DNA of 64,000 nucleotides. Origin: Acinetobacter sp. NIPH 298. GTDB lineage: Bacteria; Pseudomonadota; Gammaproteobacteria; Pseudomonadales; Moraxellaceae. Positions 1 through 5,704 of the stretch are shown here, one piece after another (positions within the stretch are counted from its first letter, which is position 1; each line of letters opens with the position of its first letter). Position numbers and translations under genes: made by a program. The stretch is taken from positions 186,001 to 250,000 of the forward strand of contig NZ_KB850055.1 of the NCBI RefSeq assembly GCF_000369505.1, read 5' to 3'. The notes below the pieces were generated by a model that was not told the origin of the DNA, ran no database searches, and saw only the letters and a program-made list of their open reading frames with translations.

Positions 1-344
1 CGTTCAGAAGCAACCACCATCGCGGCTAAAGCTGTTTTCATATCCGCAGTACCACGACCATATAATTTACCATCTCTGATCGATGGTAAAAATGGATCTG
101 AATTCCATGCATCTAGTTGTCCAGTAGGAACAACATCTGTATGTCCTGCAAAACAAAAAACTGGACTTTCCGTGCCACGACGAGCCCACAAGTTATCAAC
201 ATCTTCAAAACGTAAGTTTTCGATATTAAAACCAATCTTTGCCAATCGCTCAGCCATGATATTCTGGCAATCATGGTCAACAGGGGTAACAGACGGTTGG
301 CGGAGGAGTTGTAAACTAAGTTCAAGCGTATCGGAATGGTTCAT
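1..344 (-). CDS. dapE: Succinyl-diaminopimelate desuccinylase, N-terminal part (runs off left edge)
   Basis: Only the first 114 codons lie in the window; the gene continues to the left. DapE is a dinuclear zinc M20 peptidase-family enzyme that hydrolyses N-succinyl-LL-2,6-diaminopimelate to LL-diaminopimelate and succinate in the cytoplasm, on the route to lysine and peptidoglycan. The sequence shows the metal-binding motif FAGHTDVVP (His68, Asp70), the LWARRG strand before it, and GRGTADMK containing the bridging Asp101, at the positions expected from characterised DapE proteins. The ATG at 344 is chosen because the family begins about 65 residues before the His motif. It is transcribed leftward, downstream of a lipopeptide gene but separated from it by a terminator. 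Confidence 0.95.
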   Translation of the reverse strand, partial: MNHSDTLELSLQLLRQPSVTPVDHDCQNIMAERLAKIGFNIENLRFEDVDNLWARRGTESPVFCFAGHTDVVPTGQLDAWNSDPFLPSIRDGKLYGRGTADMKTALAAMVVASE

Positions 345-412
345 GCGAGATGTAGATAAATCTGGTGAAATTTGAACCGATATAATAGGGGAATATTGCC
401 AAGAAAGGTATG

Positions 413-446
413 TTAAAAAAAACCTTATCTTTTCAAAGATAAGGTT
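413..446 (-). terminator. Rho-independent terminator of the entericidin-like gene
   Basis: A perfect stem of AACCTTATCT (421-430) and AGATAAGGTT (437-446) is followed on the minus strand by a run of eight T (413-420). It lies between the lipopeptide gene stop at 469 and the dapE start at 344, so it should insulate dapE. Confidence 0.85.
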
Positions 447-468
447 TTATGGTCTATTTTTTTACAAA

Positions 469-609
469 TTACATTTTATCTTGGGTTTTTTCAGCAGACT
501 GCGTTACTTTTTCTCCAGCTTTAGATACATCTTTACCGAAACCTTTGAAGGTATTACAGCCAGTTAAAACAAAAGTGGCCATGATAGACGCAACTAAGAT
601 TTTTTTCAT
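469..609 (-). CDS. Entericidin A/B-like small lipoprotein (46 aa)
   Basis: A 46-residue protein beginning MKKILVASIMATFVLTGC: a short lysine-rich signal peptide with the lipobox LTGC (Cys18), then a small polar, lysine-rich tail (NTFKGFGKDVSKAGEKV and so on). This is the architecture of the entericidin EcnA/EcnB family of tiny outer-membrane lipopeptides, whose members have been described as an antidote/toxin pair in enterobacteria; only one copy is present here. The start ATG at 609 follows a GGAGAC ribosome-binding site. A strong terminator follows at 413-446. The family assignment rests on signal-peptide architecture and the GKDVSKAGE-type motif; the biological role in Acinetobacter is not established. 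Confidence 0.8.
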   Translation of the reverse strand: MKKILVASIMATFVLTGCNTFKGFGKDVSKAGEKVTQSAEKTQDKM

Positions 610-731
610 GCTTGTCTCCGACTCAATTTAATTATGGTGTATGTAAGAGGCTAAAGAAATAAGATGAAAATGAACATAATTGTTTGACGGTAGAAGTGTT
701 ATAAAGTGTTACTTACTGAAATTTAATGAAA

Positions 732-1592
732 TCAGCGCCGCTTAAATAGCAGAGAAGGCTGACGAAACATATAGAAGAAGGGTTCGGCTGTTGTATTGTG
801 GTAGAGGCCATCGGTCCACCAATTCGCTGTTGATGAAGATGCAAGTTGGTTTGGGCAAAGCCATTCTTGGCGCTGTAAACGATAATAAGAAAGTTGTGGA
901 ATGTGAGTTCCCCATTGCCCTAAACGTCTAGAAGCATTCACCCATGTTGGGAGTGTTAATTCATCTTGAGAGCGAGGCAAAAAAAGCTGTCCTTTCATCA
1001 CTGCAAATTTACGCTGGATTTGAATATTATTCGCTTCTGAAAACTGAAATTGGCGTTCGGTAAAATGCTTTAATTTTCGATGTAAGGTATCTTCTCGATT
1101 CAGTCCGAACCATTGTGACAAACTTAATTCGCTCTCACCAAGATAATATTTGAGAGCAACTTCCCAATGTTCAACTTCCTGCGTTTGTTGATTGAGCACA
1201 AGAAAATCGATTTCGCCTAAAGTGATTGCCCCTGAAATTTTTTGGATACTATGTCCAAGCAATTGATAGGGATGGTAAGCATCATCCAACAGCCAAAACC
1301 ACAATAAATTTTCAAAACGTAAGCCTAAACGAGTGCTTTTAAGGCGTGCGAGAAAGTCAAGTAGAGGTTGTGGTTGTTGATCAAGTTGTTTCAAGCGTGG
1401 TTCATATTGCTGGTACAACGTTTGCCAAGTTTGGTCGTTGTGAACGCTGAATCTATTTTTCAGGTTTAGTTCATTTGGGATTTGAGCCAAAATATTGGGA
1501 CTGGCAATGGAAAAAGCCAACTGTCGTACAATAGGATGCTTAAACTGTAACCACGGTTCAAATAAAGCGGGGCAGGTCATTATTTTAAGCAT
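732..1592 (-). CDS. DUF1853 family protein
   Basis: A 286-residue soluble protein without signal peptide or membrane segments. It matches what is remembered of the DUF1853 family: a conserved early HPIVRQLAFSIASP stretch, GLRFENLLWFWL in the first third, and the central EIDFLVLN...VEHWEVALKYYLG block, which resembles the acidic core (E-x-D ... E-x-K) of PD-(D/E)XK nuclease-like folds. That nuclease relation is only an inference from the motif pattern. No ribosome-binding site is strong; ATG at 1592 is kept, with a second in-frame ATG at 1580. It is a single-gene unit diverging from the YbaN gene at 1694. Function unknown. Confidence 0.75.
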   Translation of the reverse strand: MLKIMTCPALFEPWLQFKHPIVRQLAFSIASPNILAQIPNELNLKNRFSVHNDQTWQTLYQQYEPRLKQLDQQPQPLLDFLARLKSTRLGLRFENLLWFWLLDDAYHPYQLLGHSIQKISGAITLGEIDFLVLNQQTQEVEHWEVALKYYLGESELSLSQWFGLNREDTLHRKLKHFTERQFQFSEANNIQIQRKFAVMKGQLFLPRSQDELTLPTWVNASRRLGQWGTHIPQLSYYRLQRQEWLCPNQLASSSTANWWTDGLYHNTTAEPFFYMFRQPSLLFKRR

Positions 1593-1693
1593 GAAGCAAA
1601 CTCAATCATGGAAATAATACGCTAAGTTTAAGAAACGACAATGAAAACACTTTATACTAGCACGGTTGTTTTGACGCGTTGGTTAAATACGAA

Positions 1694-2059
1694 ATGAAAA
1701 TATTGTTTTGGCGTAGTTTAGTCATCATTTTTATTACCTTAGGGATAATTGGTGCGATTCTACCGGGTATGCCAACGACGGTATTTTTGATTATCGCGGC
1801 GTGGGCAGCATCGAAAGGATGGCCGCAAATGGATGCATGGTTACTCAATCATCCTAAATATGGCCCAACATTGCGTAACTGGCGTGAAAATGGCACGGTG
1901 CCGCGTAAAGCAAAATGGCTTGCCAGTATCATGATGTTGATTAGCGGTATCATCATGCTCTTTACCAATGCGCCGTTTTTAGTCAAAGTTTTTACCAATG
2001 TCACCATGTTTACGGTCGCTGTTTGGCTATGGCTCCGCCCTGAACCTGAGCAGCGTTAA
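1694..2059 (+). CDS. YbaN/DUF454 family inner-membrane protein
   Basis: A 121-residue membrane protein. It has an N-terminal transmembrane hairpin (LVIIFITLGIIGAILPGMPTT; then FLIIAAW), a short cytoplasmic loop with HPKYGPTLRNWRENGTVPRKAK, and two further helices, ending WLWLRPEPE. This order matches E. coli YbaN (125 aa), a DUF454 protein of unknown function. A TTG at 1679 would extend it by five residues, but the ATG at 1694 aligns with the start of YbaN. It is transcribed away from the DUF1853 gene, and a short hairpin plus repeats follow its stop codon. Confidence 0.8.
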   Translation: MKILFWRSLVIIFITLGIIGAILPGMPTTVFLIIAAWAASKGWPQMDAWLLNHPKYGPTLRNWRENGTVPRKAKWLASIMMLISGIIMLFTNAPFLVKVFTNVTMFTVAVWLWLRPEPEQR

Positions 2060-2060
2060 T

Positions 2061-2078
2061 AAAAGCGAAGCTTTTTAG
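2061..2078 (+). terminator. Possible short terminator after the YbaN gene
   Basis: AAAAGC, loop GAA, GCTTTT then TT, immediately after the stop codon. The stem is only six base pairs and AT-rich, and it is also part of the local repeat family, so termination activity is uncertain. Confidence 0.4.
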
Positions 2079-2080
2079 CT

Positions 2081-2355
2081 GCGCAAGACCTTGCGGAACG
2101 TTGTTCCTCATACGCTCGAGTGGCTAGTTAATAAAAGCAACGCTTTGTCCTGAGAAGCGTTTAAAGCTTCGCAAGAAGACGAGAGCAACGCTCGAGTGGC
2201 GGGTTAATAAAAGTGAAGATCTTGCGGAATATATTCCTTATGCGCAAGACCTTGCGGAACACTGTTCCTCATACGCTGCGAGTGGCGGGTTAAGCAAACT
2301 TAAAACACTACTTTAAGGATTTGCCCTGAGAAACGTCTAAAGCTTCGCAAGAACA
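2081..2355. repeat. Degenerate tandem duplication in the YbaN-YkuD spacer
   Basis: The 463-base stretch from 2060 to 2522 has no credible gene. It holds two degenerate copies of a unit of about 160-175 bases. GCGCAAGACCTTGCGGAAC occurs at 2081 and 2242; a block ending AAAGCTTCGCAAGAA occurs near 2163 and 2339; GAGTGGC followed by G/T-rich sequence and TTAA recurs at about 2118, 2194 and 2280. Short internal hairpins such as GCAAGACCTTGC are present. The same words (AAAGCTTCGC, CGAGTG) occur in the spacers of the tRNA array downstream, so this seems to be one family of intergenic repeats. Confidence 0.75.
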
Positions 2356-2522
2356 CGGAGGCTATACGCGTGAGGTATAGAATAATTAAAATCACTCGAT
2401 GCATAGGTCGTGGTGAACACTCGAAAAATTGATAAGCCACTTCTAATACAAATCAAAACTACAGAAATCTCAACTTTTTTATGTTGAAATACAATTGTTC
2501 TATCATTGCTCGAGATAAAAAA

Positions 2523-3026
2523 ATGCCCTATACACTTGAACAGGCTGATATTTTAATTGATTTGGCACAGCAAACTTTACGACTGCCGAAACACAATAAA
2601 TTCTATGTCATTTCCTCAGGCAAGAATGGTATCGGCGAACAAGAAAATAGTGGCAAAACGCCAAGAGGGTGGCATCAAGTCGCACAAAAGATTGGTGCTG
2701 ATGCAGAAAGAAATACGGTATTTATTGGTAGACAGCCGACTGGTGAAGTCTATGATCAACAACTTGCACAACAATTCCCACAACGAGATTGGATTTTATC
2801 GCGAATCTTATGGCTGGATGGTTTAGAAGCTGGATTTAATCAGGGGGAGGGTTGCGATACTTTTAAGCGTTATATTTATATTCATGGCACACCTGAGACA
2901 GAACCGATGGGCATTCCAATGTCGCATGGTTGTATCCGAATGAAGAATGATGAAATTATCGAGCTTTTTGAACTAATTTCAGAACAAGCTTTGGTTTATA
3001 TTTCAGAACAGGCTTTGAAAGATTGA
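2523..3026 (+). CDS. Cytoplasmic YkuD-domain L,D-transpeptidase/carboxypeptidase (ElsL-like)
   Basis: A 167-residue protein with the YkuD catalytic signature: His121 in YIHGTPETEP and SHGCIRMKN with catalytic Cys137. There is no signal peptide, transmembrane helix or LysM domain, so it should act in the cytoplasm, unlike ordinary L,D-transpeptidases that cross-link peptidoglycan in the periplasm. In A. baumannii a cytosolic YkuD protein, ElsL, has been reported as an L,D-carboxypeptidase trimming tetrapeptides during muropeptide recycling and affecting beta-lactam tolerance; this protein fits that description in size and localisation, but identity is inferred. Start ATG 2523 has GAG eight bases upstream; a longer frame from ATG 2481 lacks a ribosome-binding site. 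Confidence 0.75.
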   Translation: MPYTLEQADILIDLAQQTLRLPKHNKFYVISSGKNGIGEQENSGKTPRGWHQVAQKIGADAERNTVFIGRQPTGEVYDQQLAQQFPQRDWILSRILWLDGLEAGFNQGEGCDTFKRYIYIHGTPETEPMGIPMSHGCIRMKNDEIIELFELISEQALVYISEQALKD

Positions 3027-3127
3027 TACTGAAAATGTGAATAAGTGTTTAAATAAAATACGAAAATACCGCATTTATCAAAGAATTACTTATTTTTTAA
3101 TCACTCACACGGTTTTTTCGGGAAAGT

Positions 3128-3168
3128 GTGTCAAAAGCGTTTGACACGCTGTAAAGATTCTCTATAAT
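3128..3168 (+). promoter_or_regulatory. Strong sigma-70 promoter of the tRNA array
   Basis: Consensus -35 TTGACA (3141-3146) and -10 TATAAT (3163-3168) separated by 16 bases, 28 bases before the first tRNA. The -35 box sits in an inverted repeat, GTGTCAAA (3128-3135) and TTTGACAC (3140-3147). Perfect hexamers are typical of stable-RNA promoters. Confidence 0.85.
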
Positions 3169-3195
3169 GCACCTCACAAACGATAAAGACGTTAA

Positions 3196-3271
3196 GGGCG
3201 CTTAGCTCAGTTGGTAGAGCGTCTGCCTTACAAGCAGAATGTCGGCGGTTCGATCCCGTCAGCGCCCACCA
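3196..3271 (+). tRNA. tRNA-Val (anticodon TAC)
   Basis: Seventy-six bases folding as a cloverleaf: acceptor GGGCGCT/AGCGCCC, discriminator A, CCA encoded, anticodon loop CTTACAA giving TAC (reads GUN valine codons), T-loop TTCGATC. First of three identical tRNA-Val copies in the array, and the promoter-proximal gene. Confidence 0.97.
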
Positions 3272-3295
3272 AGCCTTTACGTTAAAACTTCAAGT

Positions 3296-3372
3296 GCAGC
3301 GGTAGTTCAGTTGGTTAGAATATCGGCCTGTCACGCCGAGGGTCGCGGGTTCGAGCCCCGTCCGCTGCGCCA
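3296..3372 (+). tRNA. tRNA-Asp (anticodon GTC), copy 1
   Basis: Seventy-seven bases: acceptor GCAGCGG/CCGCTGC, discriminator G, encoded CCA, anticodon loop CTGTCAC with GTC, anticodon stem TCGGC/GCCGA. It lies 24 bases after tRNA-Val and is almost certainly co-transcribed. Confidence 0.97.
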
Positions 3373-3416
3373 CTTAAGTTTTAACATCGTTTTACCCATA
3401 ATTGCAAAATTATAGT

Positions 3417-3493
3417 GCAGCGGTAGTTCAGTTGGTTAGAATATCGGCCTGTCACGCCGAGGGTCGCGGGTTCGAGCCCCGTCCGCTGCGCCA
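3417..3493 (+). tRNA. tRNA-Asp (anticodon GTC), copy 2
   Basis: Identical in sequence to the copy at 3296. The gene and its 44-base spacer repeat with a 121-base period, showing a tandem duplication of tRNA plus downstream spacer. Confidence 0.97.
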
Positions 3494-3540
3494 CTTAAGT
3501 TTTAACATCGTTTTACCCATAATTGCGATATTGTGAAAGT

Positions 3541-3617
3541 GCAGCGGTAGTTCAGTTGGTTAGAATACCGGCCTGTCACGCCGGGGGTCGCGGGTTCGAG
3601 CCCCGTCCGCTGCGCCA
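3541..3617 (+). tRNA. tRNA-Asp (anticodon GTC), copy 3, variant anticodon stem
   Basis: Same as the other tRNA-Asp genes except the outermost anticodon-stem pair: CCGGC/GCCGG instead of TCGGC/GCCGA. Both sides changed, so pairing is kept (T-A to C-G). Anticodon GTC and CCA end are unchanged. Confidence 0.97.
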
Positions 3618-3675
3618 CTTTAATTTTGTGAGGTTGGGAATAGTATGAAGTCGGATAATTTTTTTATCTACTTCA

Positions 3676-3755
3676 CTGAAACGAGAGTTAATTAGAAAAA
3701 TCAAAGATTTTTCTCTTGCACTCGGACAAAGCTTCGCTTTGTTTGGCCTCGTTCA
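3676..3755 (+). repeat. 80-bp palindromic repeat, copy 1, before tRNA-Val
   Basis: An element bounded by imperfect inverted ends, CTGAAACGAG at 3676 and CTCGTTCAG ending at 3755, with two internal hairpins: AGAAAAATC-AAA-GATTTTTCT and ACAAAGC-TTC-GCTTTGT. It abuts the first base of the following tRNA-Val. A near-identical copy is 330 bases downstream (4006-4085). It may act as an RNA processing or attenuation structure in the long tRNA precursor, or simply be a dispersed repeat. Confidence 0.8.
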
Positions 3756-3831
3756 GGGCGCTTAGCTCAGTTGGTAGAGCGTCTGCCTTACAAGCAGAAT
3801 GTCGGCGGTTCGATCCCGTCAGCGCCCACCA
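3756..3831 (+). tRNA. tRNA-Val (anticodon TAC), copy 2
   Basis: Identical to the tRNA-Val at 3196, including the encoded CCA. It is part of a 156-base direct repeat (3676-3831 and 4006-4161) made of the palindromic spacer element plus the tRNA gene. Confidence 0.97.
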
Positions 3832-3869
3832 TAGTTTGTGATACTTACTTCGTAAAGAAGTATACCGAT

Positions 3870-3946
3870 GCAGCGGTAGTTCAGTTGGTTAGAATATCGG
3901 CCTGTCACGCCGAGGGTCGCGGGTTCGAGCCCCGTCCGCTGCGCCA
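3870..3946 (+). tRNA. tRNA-Asp (anticodon GTC), copy 4
   Basis: Identical to copies 1 and 2 (anticodon stem TCGGC/GCCGA). It sits between the two palindrome-plus-tRNA-Val repeats, with a 38-base spacer after tRNA-Val. Confidence 0.97.
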
Positions 3947-4005
3947 TTCTCTTGATATCGCTTTAAGAGAATGATAGTTTTGACAAGTATCTTTATACTT
4001 GATCT

Positions 4006-4085
4006 CTGAAACGAGAGTTAACTAGAAAAATCAAAGATTTTTCTCTTGCACTCGGACAAAGCTTCGCTTTGTTTATACTCGTTCA
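4006..4085 (+). repeat. 80-bp palindromic repeat, copy 2, before tRNA-Val
   Basis: Differs from the copy at 3676 at only a few bases (for example GTTAACTAG for GTTAATTAG, and TTTATACTCG for TTTGGCCTCG near the right end). Inverted ends CTGAAACGAG/CTCGTTCAG and both internal hairpins are kept. Again it ends exactly at the tRNA-Val 5' base. Confidence 0.8.
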
Positions 4086-4161
4086 GGGCGCTTAGCTCAG
4101 TTGGTAGAGCGTCTGCCTTACAAGCAGAATGTCGGCGGTTCGATCCCGTCAGCGCCCACCA
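4086..4161 (+). tRNA. tRNA-Val (anticodon TAC), copy 3
   Basis: Identical to the copies at 3196 and 3756. Last gene of the Val-Asp-Asp-Asp-Val-Asp-Val array; no clear terminator hairpin with a T-run follows before the DUF2750 gene at 4252, so readthrough is possible. Confidence 0.97.
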
Positions 4162-4251
4162 TATCTCCTTTCTAGATACTCAAATCATTGTAATCAATAT
4201 CGAATTATTTTATGATTAGCCTCAATAATGATTCTAATATTGAAGTAATTT

Positions 4252-4722
4252 ATGAGAAATCCTTATCAACGTAAGGCCGCGTCAAAATCTCAAACAATAA
4301 CATCGAATTCCTCATCTAAAGACGCTTATCGCCAATTTATTCAAAATATTATTTTGCAACGTCAAGTGATTGCGTTATATCACGATGGTTGGGCTTTGTG
4401 TTCTACACCTTCAGGTCAGCATGCACTGTCAGTTTGGCAGAATAAAGGCCTAGCAAAATTATTAATTAAAGACAATTGGGCGCAATATAGTATTCAAGAA
4501 GTCTCGTTAAAGGATTTCATTGAAAAGATGATTCCATTTCTAAAAGAAAATAATACGATTTTATCTTTAGATTTAACCCCAGAGGGGAATAATCTGTTGG
4601 TGACGCCAGATACATTATTATTGGATATCAAGAACTTTTTATATCAAATCTATTTGCAACGTCCTGATATTTTTGAAGAGCTAAATTTGCCATTACCGCG
4701 TGACATCCGAATCCATCAATAA
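4252..4722 (+). CDS. DUF2750 domain-containing protein
   Basis: A 156-residue soluble protein. After a polar, serine-rich N-terminus of about 25 residues comes a DUF2750-like domain: YRQFIQNIILQRQVIALYHDGWALCSTPSGQHALSVWQNKGLAKLLIKDNW, then the SLKDFIEKMIPFLKENN helix and the LDLTPEGNNLLVTPDTLLLDIKNFL strand-helix, which is the usual order of that domain. Function unknown for the family. ATG at 4252 has weak upstream purines. The gene follows the tRNA array on the same strand and ends in a hairpin at 4726-4750. Confidence 0.75.
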   Translation: MRNPYQRKAASKSQTITSNSSSKDAYRQFIQNIILQRQVIALYHDGWALCSTPSGQHALSVWQNKGLAKLLIKDNWAQYSIQEVSLKDFIEKMIPFLKENNTILSLDLTPEGNNLLVTPDTLLLDIKNFLYQIYLQRPDIFEELNLPLPRDIRIHQ

Positions 4723-4725
4723 GTA

Positions 4726-4750
4726 GGGTCTGTTGAGATTTTACAGACCC
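4726..4750 (+). terminator. Hairpin after the DUF2750 gene
   Basis: GGGTCTGT (4726-4733) pairs with ACAGACCC (4743-4750) three bases after the stop codon, followed by ATAATTTTATA. It should terminate transcription weakly. Its arm GGGTCTGTTGA is the same word that ends the MITE-like element at 36825, so it may derive from that repeat family. Confidence 0.6.
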
Positions 4751-4785
4751 ATAATTTTATACTTGATGGATGGGGTAAACCTTAA

Positions 4786-5571
4786 TCAGTATTCATTGAG
4801 TAGCCAACCACTGACATAAGCAAAATATTCTCTTAACCATGCATTATATCGCGTGGCTAGTGGTGTTGTTGAGCCGACCATCGTGAAATTTGTGTAGCCT
4901 TGTTTTTTCGCAATTGCCGCAGCGCGTGGGGTATGGAAATCACTTGTGACAATAATAATTGGCTGTTGAATCGTAATATCCTGTGCCTTTAACAGCGGTT
5001 GGCTATTCTTGAGATTTAGTTCGGTGCTGGTGCTTCGATCTTCTAAGATAATTTGTGCTGTGGGAATGTGATAGGTCTGTTGCAAATAACGTGACATGAC
5101 CAAAGCTTCACTCTCAGTTTCACCAAAATCCAATCCACCTGAAAGGATTAATTTCGCATTGGGTTGAGCTAAAGCGATTGGCGCTGCACGATCTAAACGT
5201 TTGGCAAGTGTGGCAGATGGTTGTCCATTTTCAACACCACTGCCTAATACAATGATTGCAGCCACAGGTGATGTGTCTGGTATGTTCGTTGTATTGTTTG
5301 CAAGATAATGGAAGAAATAGCCTAAGCTGACCAACCAGACCCAAAAGCATAACCAGCCGAATCGCCAGATTGAATGTAGGCGAAAATGGTAAAAAAAGAA
5401 GCGTTCAATATGGTAATAAAAGAGCGAATATAAACAGAAAAAAAGACCAAGTAGAAGAGGGAGTACCGTCCCAATATGAATCTTTTTAAGTGCGATCAAT
5501 ATTGCACCATCTAAAAATAACAGAATACCAATAACGGCAAAAAAAATACGAAGCCATAAACTGAGTTGCAT
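4786..5571 (-). CDS. YdcF/ElyC/SanA-type DUF218 membrane protein
   Basis: A 261-residue protein with three hydrophobic N-terminal segments (about residues 8-27, 33-51, 68-92), then a DUF218 domain from about 103: AAIIVLGSGVENGQPSATLAKRLDRA, LILSGG at the second strand, ESEALVM, and TSTELNLKNSQPLL followed by VTSDFHTPRA. Members of this family include ElyC and SanA of E. coli, linked to envelope integrity and peptidoglycan or lipid-carrier metabolism, and YdcF, which binds S-adenosylmethionine; the substrate is not known. It is transcribed toward the DUF2750 gene. Confidence 0.8.
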   Translation of the reverse strand: MQLSLWLRIFFAVIGILLFLDGAILIALKKIHIGTVLPLLLGLFFCLYSLFYYHIERFFFYHFRLHSIWRFGWLCFWVWLVSLGYFFHYLANNTTNIPDTSPVAAIIVLGSGVENGQPSATLAKRLDRAAPIALAQPNAKLILSGGLDFGETESEALVMSRYLQQTYHIPTAQIILEDRSTSTELNLKNSQPLLKAQDITIQQPIIIVTSDFHTPRAAAIAKKQGYTNFTMVGSTTPLATRYNAWLREYFAYVSGWLLNEY

Positions 5572-5662
5572 AATTTGAATCGAAGTCGATTTGAATCAGC
5601 TCAGTGTATGTAAAATGAATTGAAAGGCAAACTTTTTTTAATCATCAAATTTAATCTTCAAA

Positions 5663-5696
5663 CAATAAAACGAGTGATTCAACACCCGTTTTATTG
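5663..5696 (-). terminator. Terminator after the PepSY-flavoreductase gene
   Basis: CAATAAAACG (5663-5672) pairs with CGTTTTATTG (5687-5696), lying just past the stop of the minus-strand gene at 5705. The T-run on the exit side is short (TTTGAAG), so strength is uncertain. Confidence 0.55.
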
Positions 5697-5704
5697 CTTT
5701 GGAT

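Noticed and set aside
3771..3974. Open frame of 67 codons spanning two tRNA genes
   Set aside because: It reads through tRNA-Val and tRNA-Asp; the tRNA structure explains the sequence.
2081..4161. Possible CRISPR array from the repeated spacers and tRNAs
   Set aside because: Repeats are tRNA genes and long palindromic spacers with variable spacing, no cas genes and no uniform short repeats.
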